5,252 nt of DNA from NCBI GenBank assembly GCA_021324035.1, contig JAJPJU010000202.1:1-5252 (forward strand). The letters are read 5' to 3'. This document shows, piece by piece, positions 1 through 5,252 of this stretch. Source of the stretch: Spartobacteria bacterium (GTDB taxonomy: Bacteria; Verrucomicrobiota; Verrucomicrobiia; Chthoniobacterales; UBA10450). Below the pieces are notes generated by a model that saw only the letters and a program-made list of their open reading frames with translations, searched no databases and was not told where the DNA came from. Numbering within the stretch: the stretch's first letter is position 1; every line of letters begins with the position of its first letter. The position numbers and the translations under genes are program-made.

Positions 1-2
1 GA

Positions 3-53
3 GTGACATGTGACGAGTGACGAGCAAGAGATTGAAGAAGTGACATGTGACGA
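3..53. repeat. Degenerate heptamer array, consensus GTGACRW
   Basis: Five heptamers fit GTGACRW: 3-9 (GTGACAT), 10-16 (GTGACGA), 17-23 (GTGACGA), 40-46 (GTGACAT) and 47-53 (GTGACGA). A 16-base non-matching stretch (24-39) separates the first three from the last two. The 16-mer at 2-17 recurs exactly at 39-54. The array sits just beyond the 3' end of the minus-strand cupin gene and may continue past the left edge. It is non-coding as far as can be seen, and no transcription terminator was recognised in positions 1-74. Confidence 0.8.
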
Positions 54-74
54 GCAAAACGGTTTTAGTTCATC

Positions 75-494
75 CTAAACGTTTTTCTTCACGGTTACGT
101 TCACTTTATCATTTTCGGTGCCGAGAAACGGTCCTTGTTTCACACTGACCGCCTGGAAATCCTCCAGCACTCGAAGCGCGTGAATGCCGTGGATCAAGAC
201 GATGGCGTCACCGGGTCCGAGTTCAATCTCCCGCACCAAGTTGCCGTCATCGCTGTAAAGCTCGACGACAACCCGGCCGCGTTGCATGACGAACATTTGC
301 TGGAGATCGGTCACTTCGCGCGGAAACGGTTTGTGATAATGCGGCGGCTCGGAAAATCCGGACTCGTGGGCGAGCAACCCGAATTGAAACGACGATTCCG
401 GCGGCGAAAAGAATTGCGTCTTGTTCACGCGCACGCCGGCCCGAATCACCTCCGCGTATTTGATGCCGCCGTAGGTAATGACTTCCGCCGTCAT
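75..494 (-). CDS. Small cupin-fold protein, probably polysaccharide-associated
   Basis: This 139-residue protein has the size and pattern of a single-domain cupin. A first motif is seen at about residues 46-73, with His52 and His54 in PHYHKP and Gly73 in the QRGRVVVEL strand. A second is seen at about 91-106, with ELGPGD followed by His102 and His105. The histidines could bind a metal, but the usual motif-1 glutamate is not clearly placed, so catalysis is uncertain. Small cupins of this kind in polysaccharide clusters include sugar isomerases, epimerases and lyase-like proteins; the substrate cannot be read from the sequence. The ATG overlaps the stop of the upstream methyltransferase-like gene in an ATGA junction, which implies translational coupling. 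It is the last gene of the minus-strand block. Confidence 0.82.
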   Translation of the reverse strand: MTAEVITYGGIKYAEVIRAGVRVNKTQFFSPPESSFQFGLLAHESGFSEPPHYHKPFPREVTDLQQMFVMQRGRVVVELYSDDGNLVREIELGPGDAIVLIHGIHALRVLEDFQAVSVKQGPFLGTENDKVNVTVKKNV

Positions 495-1408
495 GAACGA
501 AGCGCTCCCAGCCGCGCGAGTTTGTTTTGCCGAAGATCGTGCACTTCCATATCCGAGATCGCCTGAAACCTCCCGGCGCCGGTGAGGTGAGTAAGCTTGC
601 CATTCTTATCTCGAGAATCGCGCCACCGGGCGTCGACGAAAGCCTCTCCCGGTGTCAGTGCGCGCAGGCCGTCGATCTTGTTGTTGCGAACGAAGTAGGC
701 ATTGTTGCCCGCGCTGTTGCAGCCGACCAGAGAGTAACCTTTGCGTTGGGCGAGCAAGTCCAACGCTGGCAACGATGCGCCCCAAAACTGTCCGGAGTAA
801 TGCGCATGGTGCCTGACAAATTTCGGATCGTACGGAATAGTGACCGCCAGGTCAGGGCCAAAGACGCTGTTGTATTCCACGATCACGATGGCTGGATCGA
901 TTGCATCAATTCTTTCCCAAACCCAATAATCGTTGCCGTCGATGTCGATGCTTAACAGTCCGATTTCTCCAACAAAACCGGCGTCGCGCAGGAGGCCGTT
1001 GATGTTCTCACGGGTGATGAAAGCGCACTGCGCCGTTAAGGTATGACGCCAATAAATTTCGTTGTCTTTGATTTGACGAATACACTTCTCGTCTCCATCG
1101 AGAATCAAACCTCGCCAATTGTTGTTCAAAAGTAAAAAACGGGTGTTCGATTCGCGATAGTTTTCGACGCCGAATTCGACGAACGAATCGGGCAATGGCG
1201 CGAGGCGATGAATTAGATTTTGAATGATGCCGTCATCGCCGAACTGGGAAAAAACTTTGAACTCGGCATCGCGCAACGAAGCCGGGGATTTCCCATTCCG
1301 GATGTTTTGGATCAAAGGCTGGGCCGCGAGAATCTTGAGATCGTCGATCTCGCTGCGCATCTTGACCAGTTCGCGCCGAACTCGCGACGGTTTAGTGAAC
1401 CGGAACAT
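491..1408 (-). CDS. FkbM-like putative SAM-dependent methyltransferase
   Basis: This 305-residue protein starts with a short basic, helical segment (about 1-30). A conserved-looking entry motif follows at 50-62 (FKVFSQFGDDGII). The core resembles a class I methyltransferase: strand 1 with FVEFGVEN (76-83), an acidic end to strand 2 in LILDGDE (101-107), and a strand-4 motif LLSIDIDGND (151-160). VIVEYNS (175-181) follows. The glycine-rich loop is not the textbook GxGxG, so SAM binding is inferred from overall resemblance to the FkbM-type family rather than from a perfect motif. FkbM-type enzymes O-methylate sugars or polyketides. Its position behind a Wzm/Wzt exporter and a sulfotransferase suggests a glycan substrate. 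It overlaps the sulfotransferase end by 17 bases and the cupin start by 4. No Shine-Dalgarno site is visible before its ATG. Confidence 0.7.
   Translation of the reverse strand: MFRFTKPSRVRRELVKMRSEIDDLKILAAQPLIQNIRNGKSPASLRDAEFKVFSQFGDDGIIQNLIHRLAPLPDSFVEFGVENYRESNTRFLLLNNNWRGLILDGDEKCIRQIKDNEIYWRHTLTAQCAFITRENINGLLRDAGFVGEIGLLSIDIDGNDYWVWERIDAIDPAIVIVEYNSVFGPDLAVTIPYDPKFVRHHAHYSGQFWGASLPALDLLAQRKGYSLVGCNSAGNNAYFVRNNKIDGLRALTPGEAFVDARWRDSRDKNGKLTHLTGAGRFQAISDMEVHDLRQNKLARLGALRS
505..509 (-). promoter_or_regulatory. Shine-Dalgarno-like site of the cupin gene
   Basis: GGGAG on the minus strand lies 10 bases before the cupin ATG, inside the end of the upstream gene. It is the only reasonably clear Shine-Dalgarno-like match seen before any start in this window and supports the ATG at 494. 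The spacing is slightly long. Confidence 0.4.
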
Positions 1409-2378
1409 ATTCGGAGACTGCTTTCGATACCGGCGACTGGTCGAACCAAATCGATAAATCGCGTTCCAGGAGTTGCTCGAGCCGCTGGATATCTTCGCGA
1501 TAACGGTTGAGCAATACGGCTTCGATGTTTCGATCTCGCTGCGGGTTCGATCCGCGCTTTGTGTTCCACCCCATTAATCCGTTGATAATTTTCCGGCGCA
1601 ATCGCGACGGCAAAATCGCGAGATGACCCGGGGCGCGATTACGCAGCCAGAATTGCAGGCCCGGCGATGCGGGAAGCCGGCCTTCGTTATGGATCGCAAT
1701 CGCCGGTTTAAAATCGGGATCGACATCGAGAAAGTTGAAAATGTCGCGGCAAATTGCGAGCGGATCTTTGACGAACTCCTCGAAAAGAAAAATCCGCACG
1801 TTTTCTTTCCCGAACGTTTCCAGAAAGCGGCGGACCTGCGCGGAGTAAAGTCCGCTCCCGAAGTAGAGATAATCGGAAAAGAACGCCGAACAGTTGGTGC
1901 GGAAATTTGGATCCCGTTCGCGTTGCGGTTCGCGCTCGAGGGCGTCTACGAACGTTGGCGCGTCCTCATATCCTTCGCGCACCATCCACCAGTAGAGCGA
2001 CTCGGCGCGGCGAGCGGGATTTCTCAGGACCAGGATGATTTTCACCTGGCCGAATGTTGACTTAATCCACCCAGGACTCTCTTCGGAACAAAGGTAACCG
2101 GTCGATGATTCGCCGATTGCTTTTTCACTGCGCGCGCCGCTGAAGAGGGCGAGGTAATCATTCCAACTGCTGTAGCCATAGTTGTGCACGAAGAAGTTCG
2201 GCTCCTTGAAGGTGGACATAAAAATGTCCGGATGCTGGGCGAGATATTCGTGGAGCGAAGTCGTGCCGGCTTTGCCCGCGCCTGCAATCAGAAAATTTGG
2301 TTTAGTAGCCGCCACTTCGTTAGGATGCTGCCGAAACCGAAACTGTTTCGGAAATCGCCGACCGCGCCCCGCGCTCAT
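1392..2378 (-). CDS. PAPS-dependent sulfotransferase
   Basis: The protein should transfer sulfate from PAPS to a hydroxyl or amine, most likely on a sugar. Both cofactor signatures are visible: the 5'-phosphosulfate loop GAGKAGTTSL (33-42 from the ATG) and the 3'-phosphate motif around LVLRNPARRAESLYW (116-130), with Arg119 and Ser127 as expected ligands. KEPNFF (58-63) and GESSTGY (89-95) also fit the family. The tail NRYREDIQRLEQLLERDLSIW (291-311) resembles heparan-sulfate-type (NDST-like) and bacterial sulfotransferases. The ATG used here overlaps wzt by 59 bases and adds a basic stretch unlike the family. A GTG at 2315 (Val22), 4 bases after the wzt stop, would begin close to the usual KPNFLI start and give 307 residues; it is equally credible. 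No Shine-Dalgarno site decides it. No signal peptide is seen, so it should act in the cytoplasm before export. Confidence 0.9.
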   Translation of the reverse strand: MSAGRGRRFPKQFRFRQHPNEVAATKPNFLIAGAGKAGTTSLHEYLAQHPDIFMSTFKEPNFFVHNYGYSSWNDYLALFSGARSEKAIGESSTGYLCSEESPGWIKSTFGQVKIILVLRNPARRAESLYWWMVREGYEDAPTFVDALEREPQRERDPNFRTNCSAFFSDYLYFGSGLYSAQVRRFLETFGKENVRIFLFEEFVKDPLAICRDIFNFLDVDPDFKPAIAIHNEGRLPASPGLQFWLRNRAPGHLAILPSRLRRKIINGLMGWNTKRGSNPQRDRNIEAVLLNRYREDIQRLEQLLERDLSIWFDQSPVSKAVSEYVPVH

Positions 2379-3630
2379 TCGCGCGTTGCCATTTTACATT
2401 GGCGTAGACGTGACCGAGATCGTCTCCGGAAAAACCGTCGTATCTATCTAGCATCGTGGCAAGAATCCGGAACCCAAGCGCGTGTTTGCGAACGTCATAA
2501 AGCTTAGTCTTTGGCGTATGCAGCGCGATGGTGATCGAGTAACGGCCGGGAAGAAGCAAATGCGCTGGAATCACAGCGGTAATATTATGCTCGCCCGGCG
2601 CTTCGACAGAAATCGCGGGCTTCGCCATTGAGACCGACGAATAAAAAATGCGTTCGCCTTTGAAATTGAATACGGAAAAGGAAAGCTGAAGTCCTTCGAT
2701 TTGGCGGCGCACGTTGAACGAACAATTCAGGAGGATCGGTTCGTTCACGCTAAACGAATTCGCCGCTTCTTGTTCGGAACGGTATAAACCTGCGAAGCGA
2801 AAGCTCGCGTCGCTATCAATCGCGGGAAATTCGATTGTTGGGAGCTCTTGCTGTTCGCCGCCGAGATAATTCGCAACCACCTCCGAGGCGCTTCCCGTTT
2901 TTTCGATCTCGCCGTTGCGCAGCAGAACACAGCGCGAACAGAGATGACACACGGCGTCCATGTTGTGGCTGACGAAAATTACGGTCCGACCTTCCTTGGT
3001 GGCCACGTCTTCCATTTTCGCGAGACACTTTTTCTGAAATTCGGCGTCCCCGACGGCCAGGACTTCGTCGATGAGCAGAATTTCCGGATCCAGATGTGCG
3101 GCGACGGCGAAAGCGAGACGCACATACATTCCGCTCGAATAACGCTTCACCGGAGTATCAAGGAATCTTTCTACTTCAGCGAAGGCGACGATTTCATCGA
3201 ACTTTCTTTTTATTTCGGCGCGGGTCATTCCGAGAATAGCGCCGTTCAGGAAAATATTTTCGCGTCCGGTGAGCTCCGGATGAAAACCGGTTCCGACTTC
3301 GAGCAGAGCTCCGACCCGGCCGTAAATATCGACACCTCCAAGGGTCGGCTCGGTAATGCGATTGAGAATTTTTAGCAGCGTGCTCTTGCCGGCGCCATTG
3401 CTTCCGATGATTCCGAGCACTTCACCGGCATTGACATCGAATGAAACGTTTCGCAACGCCCAGAATGTTTCCGAAGTGGACTTACCATTGCCGCGCAACC
3501 GGTTGATCATTCGTCGCGGCAGCGTCGTTAACTCTTCGTGCAGCGTTCGGTAACCGCCCAATCCGCCGCTCAAATGAGAGATCCGAAACGACTTGCTCAG
3601 GTTTTGGACGGAAAGGGTGAGGTCGGACAT
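2320..3630 (-). CDS. wzt: Polysaccharide ABC exporter ATPase with C-terminal glycan-binding-like domain
   Basis: The nucleotide-binding domain spans about residues 1-255: Walker A GSNGAGKS (76-83), the subfamily segment GFHPELTGRENI (115-126), signature YSSGM (164-168), Walker B ILLIDE (184-189) with Glu189, D-loop AVGD (192-195) and H-loop His222. The early segment before Walker A has the long loop typical of Wzt/TagH-type ATPases. Residues about 265-415 form a beta-rich C-terminal domain, as in Wzt proteins that recognise the end of the glycan before export. The last ~20 residues are a low-complexity Ser/Ala tail. With the upstream permease it should power transfer of an undecaprenyl-linked polysaccharide across the inner membrane. 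The ATG at 3630 is preceded by pyrimidine-rich sequence without a Shine-Dalgarno site. The gene overlaps the sulfotransferase start. The assignment is to the family; the exact glycan is unknown. Confidence 0.93.
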   Translation of the reverse strand: MSDLTLSVQNLSKSFRISHLSGGLGGYRTLHEELTTLPRRMINRLRGNGKSTSETFWALRNVSFDVNAGEVLGIIGSNGAGKSTLLKILNRITEPTLGGVDIYGRVGALLEVGTGFHPELTGRENIFLNGAILGMTRAEIKRKFDEIVAFAEVERFLDTPVKRYSSGMYVRLAFAVAAHLDPEILLIDEVLAVGDAEFQKKCLAKMEDVATKEGRTVIFVSHNMDAVCHLCSRCVLLRNGEIEKTGSASEVVANYLGGEQQELPTIEFPAIDSDASFRFAGLYRSEQEAANSFSVNEPILLNCSFNVRRQIEGLQLSFSVFNFKGERIFYSSVSMAKPAISVEAPGEHNITAVIPAHLLLPGRYSITIALHTPKTKLYDVRKHALGFRILATMLDRYDGFSGDDLGHVYANVKWQRANERGARSAISETVSVSAAS

Positions 3631-3640
3631 GAAGAAAGCT

Positions 3641-3668
3641 AAGCGGGAAGCGGGAAGAGGTAAGCGCT
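3641..3668 (+). repeat. Heptamer array AAGMGSN, arm upstream of wzt
   Basis: Four contiguous heptamers start at 3641, 3648, 3655 and 3662: AAGCGGG twice, then AAGAGGT and AAGCGCT. The array ends 10 bases before the wzt start codon. It is matched in inverted orientation by the array at 3766-3793. The sequence between the arms (3669-3765) shows no gene and no convincing promoter; a short imperfect direct repeat of ATCCTCGAGC type occurs at 3714-3739. Confidence 0.75.
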
Positions 3669-3765
3669 ACCGGTTCTTGAGTAGCTGGCAATCATGCGAC
3701 TCAATTTATCACAATCCTCGAGCAACCGATCCTCGGAGCGAAAATGCGGGGTCATTTAGTTCCTC

Positions 3766-3793
3766 TCGGCTTACCTCTTTGCTCTTGCCGCTT
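3766..3793 (-). repeat. Heptamer array AAGMGSN, arm just after wzm
   Basis: Read on the minus strand there are four heptamers: AAGCGGC, AAGAGCA, AAGAGGT and AAGCCGA (the last a poorer match). They begin three bases after the wzm stop codon. Against the array at 3641-3668, 21 of 28 positions agree in inverted orientation, and the 24-base cores (3642-3665 and 3769-3792) agree at 20 of 24. Confidence 0.72.
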
Positions 3794-3796
3794 TCC

Positions 3797-4720
3797 TCAT
3801 ATGATGTCGGCAAAATCACGTTCGACTCGCCGGAAGAAAAATGCGCCCGTGACCAGAATCAGGACGGACATTCCGATCGTGATCCAAAGCATCGTCGGAG
3901 TGAGCGCGCTGTGGCCGAGCACGCACCAACGGAAACCTTCAACGAAGCCGACGACCGGGTTGAGCGCGAACAATGTTTGCCACAGCGAAGAATCAATCAT
4001 GCTTGTCGGATAAATCACCGCACTCGCCCACATCCAGATTTGGAGAAAAAGCGGTAACGCATAATTCGTATCGCGATACTTCACGCTGAGCGACGAAAAC
4101 CACAAAGCGACGCCGGTGGCGGTGATCGCGGTCAAAAATAAAAATCCCGGAATCGCGAGCAGGCGCAGTGTTGGCGCGATGTGGTAGACGGCCATGAACA
4201 CAAAAAGCATCACCAGGGTGACCGCGAAATCGACCAAGGCGGAAAAGGTGTGGGAAAGGGGGATCAACATCCGGGGAAAATAAACTTTGGAAACGAGTTG
4301 GGCGTTATTGATCAGGCTAGTGCTGCTTCGTTGCGCGGTTTGAGAAAAATAATTCCAAATCGTCAGGCCGCAGAAAACAAACAGAAGATGCGGCGTTCCA
4401 TCGCTCGGCAACTTTGCCACCCGGCCGGCGATCAGCGCCAGAATTACGGCCGCGATGAGAGGCTGGAGCGCGACCCAGGTCATTCCGAGCGCAGTCTGTT
4501 TGTGAATGACCTTGATGTTACGCTCGACCAGGATCCAAAGCAGATCGCGATAGCTCCAGAGCTCGCGCAAATTCAACGCGGCCCAGCCTTTGGTCGGGCG
4601 AAGCCGGAGCGTGGGTGTCCGGCTCGGGCGCGGCGCGGCGGAAGTCGGCGCGGTTGGTTCGGCGTAGGCGACAGTAGTGGGTCCGGAACTCACGGTGGCC
4701 AATGTCGAGAAACTGCTCAT
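3797..4720 (-). CDS. wzm: Polysaccharide ABC exporter permease (ABC-2 type)
   Basis: The integral membrane half of a Wzm/Wzt-type exporter, 307 residues from the ATG. After an unusual N-terminal stretch of about 40 residues rich in Ser, Thr, Ala and Pro comes the family entry region with ELWSYRDLLW, then KQTALGMTW. About six hydrophobic segments follow (near 79-99, 111-127, 155-178, 185-209, 223-240 and 275-295). SKVYFPRMLIPLS (144-156), SVKYRDTNYALP (212-223) and LNPVVGFVEGFRW (253-265) are the recognisable ABC-2 permease motifs. A TTG at 4729 would add three residues (numbering would shift by 3); the ATG at 4720 is preferred as the standard codon, although neither start has a Shine-Dalgarno site. 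It is the first gene of the minus-strand block, 167 bases upstream of wzt, and diverges from glnB. Confidence 0.93.
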   Translation of the reverse strand: MSSFSTLATVSSGPTTVAYAEPTAPTSAAPRPSRTPTLRLRPTKGWAALNLRELWSYRDLLWILVERNIKVIHKQTALGMTWVALQPLIAAVILALIAGRVAKLPSDGTPHLLFVFCGLTIWNYFSQTAQRSSTSLINNAQLVSKVYFPRMLIPLSHTFSALVDFAVTLVMLFVFMAVYHIAPTLRLLAIPGFLFLTAITATGVALWFSSLSVKYRDTNYALPLFLQIWMWASAVIYPTSMIDSSLWQTLFALNPVVGFVEGFRWCVLGHSALTPTMLWITIGMSVLILVTGAFFFRRVERDFADII

Positions 4721-4829
4721 TTCGCGCAAGTAACCGTATTCGATCGCTTTCCCCGCAAAACCACGGGCGGGCCAACCGCATCGCGCCCCATTTGCTTGCG
4801 CTTTACAATGCGGGTTCTACTGTGGCGCG
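4721..4829. promoter_or_regulatory. Divergent intergenic region between wzm and glnB
   Basis: This gap must hold the promoters for both the minus-strand export block and the plus-strand glnB if each is transcribed from here. On the plus strand, TACAAT at 4804-4809 is a fair -10 box about 20 bases before the glnB start, implying a very short leader. Seventeen bases upstream of it there is no good -35 (TCGCGC). On the minus strand no convincing sigma-70 promoter was seen. There is no recognisable NtrC or sigma-54 site. Confidence 0.35.
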
Positions 4830-5171
4830 GTGAAAAAAATCGAGGCGATCATCAAGCCATTCAAAACCGAAGCGGTCAAAGACGCGCTCGCTGCTGTCGG
4901 CATTGAAGGAATGACTTTGAGCGAAGTCCGCGGATTCGGCCGGCAAAAAGGCCACAGCGAGATTTATCGTGGGAGCGAATACACCGTCGACTTTTTACCC
5001 AAGGTGAAATTTGAAATCGTGGTCCCGGACGACGTCGCTCAGCGCGTAGTCGAAGCCATTATGCAATCGGCCAAGACCGGAAAGATCGGCGACGGCAAAG
5101 TTTTTGTGACCGAGGTCCAGGAAGCAATTCGGATCCGGACGGACGAGCAGGGCGCGGAAGCGATTTCGTGA
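4830..5171 (+). CDS. glnB: Nitrogen regulatory protein P-II
   Basis: A 113-residue P-II signalling protein of normal length. P-II trimers sense 2-oxoglutarate, ATP and ADP and control ammonium transporters, glutamine synthetase adenylylation and related nitrogen targets in the cytoplasm. It opens with KKIEAIIKPFK (2-12). The T-loop is complete (37-55), with Gln39, Lys40, Ser49 and the uridylylation target Tyr51 in RGSEYTVDF. The second family signature TGKIGDGKVFV (83-93) and the nucleotide-contacting Arg101 and Arg103 are present. The start is GTG, chosen because the alignment begins there and no in-frame ATG precedes it; there is no clear Shine-Dalgarno site. No amt or glnA follows within the remaining 81 bases. 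Whether the physiological name is GlnB or GlnK cannot be told from the protein alone. Confidence 0.96.
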   Translation: MKKIEAIIKPFKTEAVKDALAAVGIEGMTLSEVRGFGRQKGHSEIYRGSEYTVDFLPKVKFEIVVPDDVAQRVVEAIMQSAKTGKIGDGKVFVTEVQEAIRIRTDEQGAEAIS

Positions 5172-5184
5172 AGAGGCATAAGAA

Positions 5185-5219
5185 AACGTCCAACGCTGAA
5201 CACCGAACATCGAACGCCG
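5185..5219 (+). repeat. Degenerate heptamer array, consensus AACRYYG
   Basis: Five contiguous heptamers start at 5185, 5192, 5199, 5206 and 5213. The last four fit AACRYYG exactly (for example AACGCTG and AACATCG); the first, AACGTCC, differs at its last base. The array begins 14 bases after the glnB stop. The rest of the tail, 5220-5252, shows no gene that can be supported and no hairpin terminator. Confidence 0.78.
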
Positions 5220-5252
5220 AATTTACAGGAAATGGTGTTCGCGCCGGGGAAC

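Noticed and set aside
1..54. CRISPR array
   Set aside because: The exact 16-base repeat at 2-17 and 39-54 is made of internal heptamers, is too short, and occurs only twice with no regular spacer.
55..68. AAAAC-G-GTTTT palindrome near the cupin 3' end as a terminator
   Set aside because: The arms are five AT-rich bases with a single-base loop, which cannot form a stable hairpin, and there is no GC-rich stem.
135..566. A 143-codon plus-strand open frame opposite the cupin
   Set aside because: The minus-strand cupin has clear motifs and an ATGA junction with its neighbour; the plus-strand product is arginine-rich without motifs.
2848..3375. A 175-codon plus-strand open frame opposite the wzt ATPase domain
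   Set aside because: It is antisense to Walker A through H-loop coding sequence and shows no recognisable domain.
3641..3793. Terminal inverted repeats of a small mobile element (MITE)
   Set aside because: The arms are internally repetitive heptamers with 75% agreement, and no target-site duplication is visible at the outer ends. Possible but unsupported.
4181..4906. A 241-codon plus-strand open frame opposite wzm and running into glnB
   Set aside because: Its product is charged and low-complexity with no family resemblance, it lies antisense to a clear ABC-2 permease, and it overlaps glnB in the wrong frame. It is a by-product of codon bias.
5232..5252. ATG (or the next codon GTG) after AGGA, open to the window edge
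   Set aside because: Only seven codons are visible. The AGGA is one base from the ATG, which is too close, though it would suit the GTG slightly better. Not enough sequence to call a gene.

Overview
The window looks like a chromosomal fragment from an environmental Gram-negative bacterium with GC slightly above half. Intergenic heptanucleotide repeats, mostly absent ribosome-binding sites and the gene styles resemble Verrucomicrobiota (Chthoniobacterales-like soil lineages). That placement is from memory and style, not from a marker gene, so it is tentative.

Layout, left to right. Positions 1-74 are non-coding and carry a degenerate heptamer array. From 75 to 4720 lie five minus-strand genes, read right to left: an ABC-2 permease of the Wzm type (3797-4720), its ATPase of the Wzt type with a C-terminal carbohydrate-binding-like domain (2320-3630), a PAPS-dependent sulfotransferase (1392-2378), an FkbM-like putative methyltransferase (491-1408) and a small cupin (75-494). 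The last four overlap end to start (59, 17 and 4 bases), so they are probably translationally coupled. The only gap in the block is 167 bases between wzm and wzt, and it is framed by two heptamer arrays in inverted orientation. A ~110-base divergent intergenic region separates wzm from a plus-strand P-II nitrogen regulator, glnB (4830-5171). A third heptamer array follows glnB.

How the genes fit together. Wzm and Wzt form an ABC exporter for an undecaprenyl-linked polysaccharide such as an O-antigen or capsule-like glycan. The sulfotransferase, putative methyltransferase and cupin behind wzt look like a tailoring set that decorates the glycan or its end. In known Wzm/Wzt systems of this type the Wzt C-terminal domain can read a terminal modification before export, so a sulfated or methylated glycan is a reasonable inference. 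No glycosyltransferase lies in the window. glnB is a housekeeping neighbour with no evident link to the cluster.

The genes are individually recognisable families. The least explained structure is in the gaps: three different degenerate repeat families, all with a 7-base period, one of them forming an imperfect inverted repeat just upstream of wzt.
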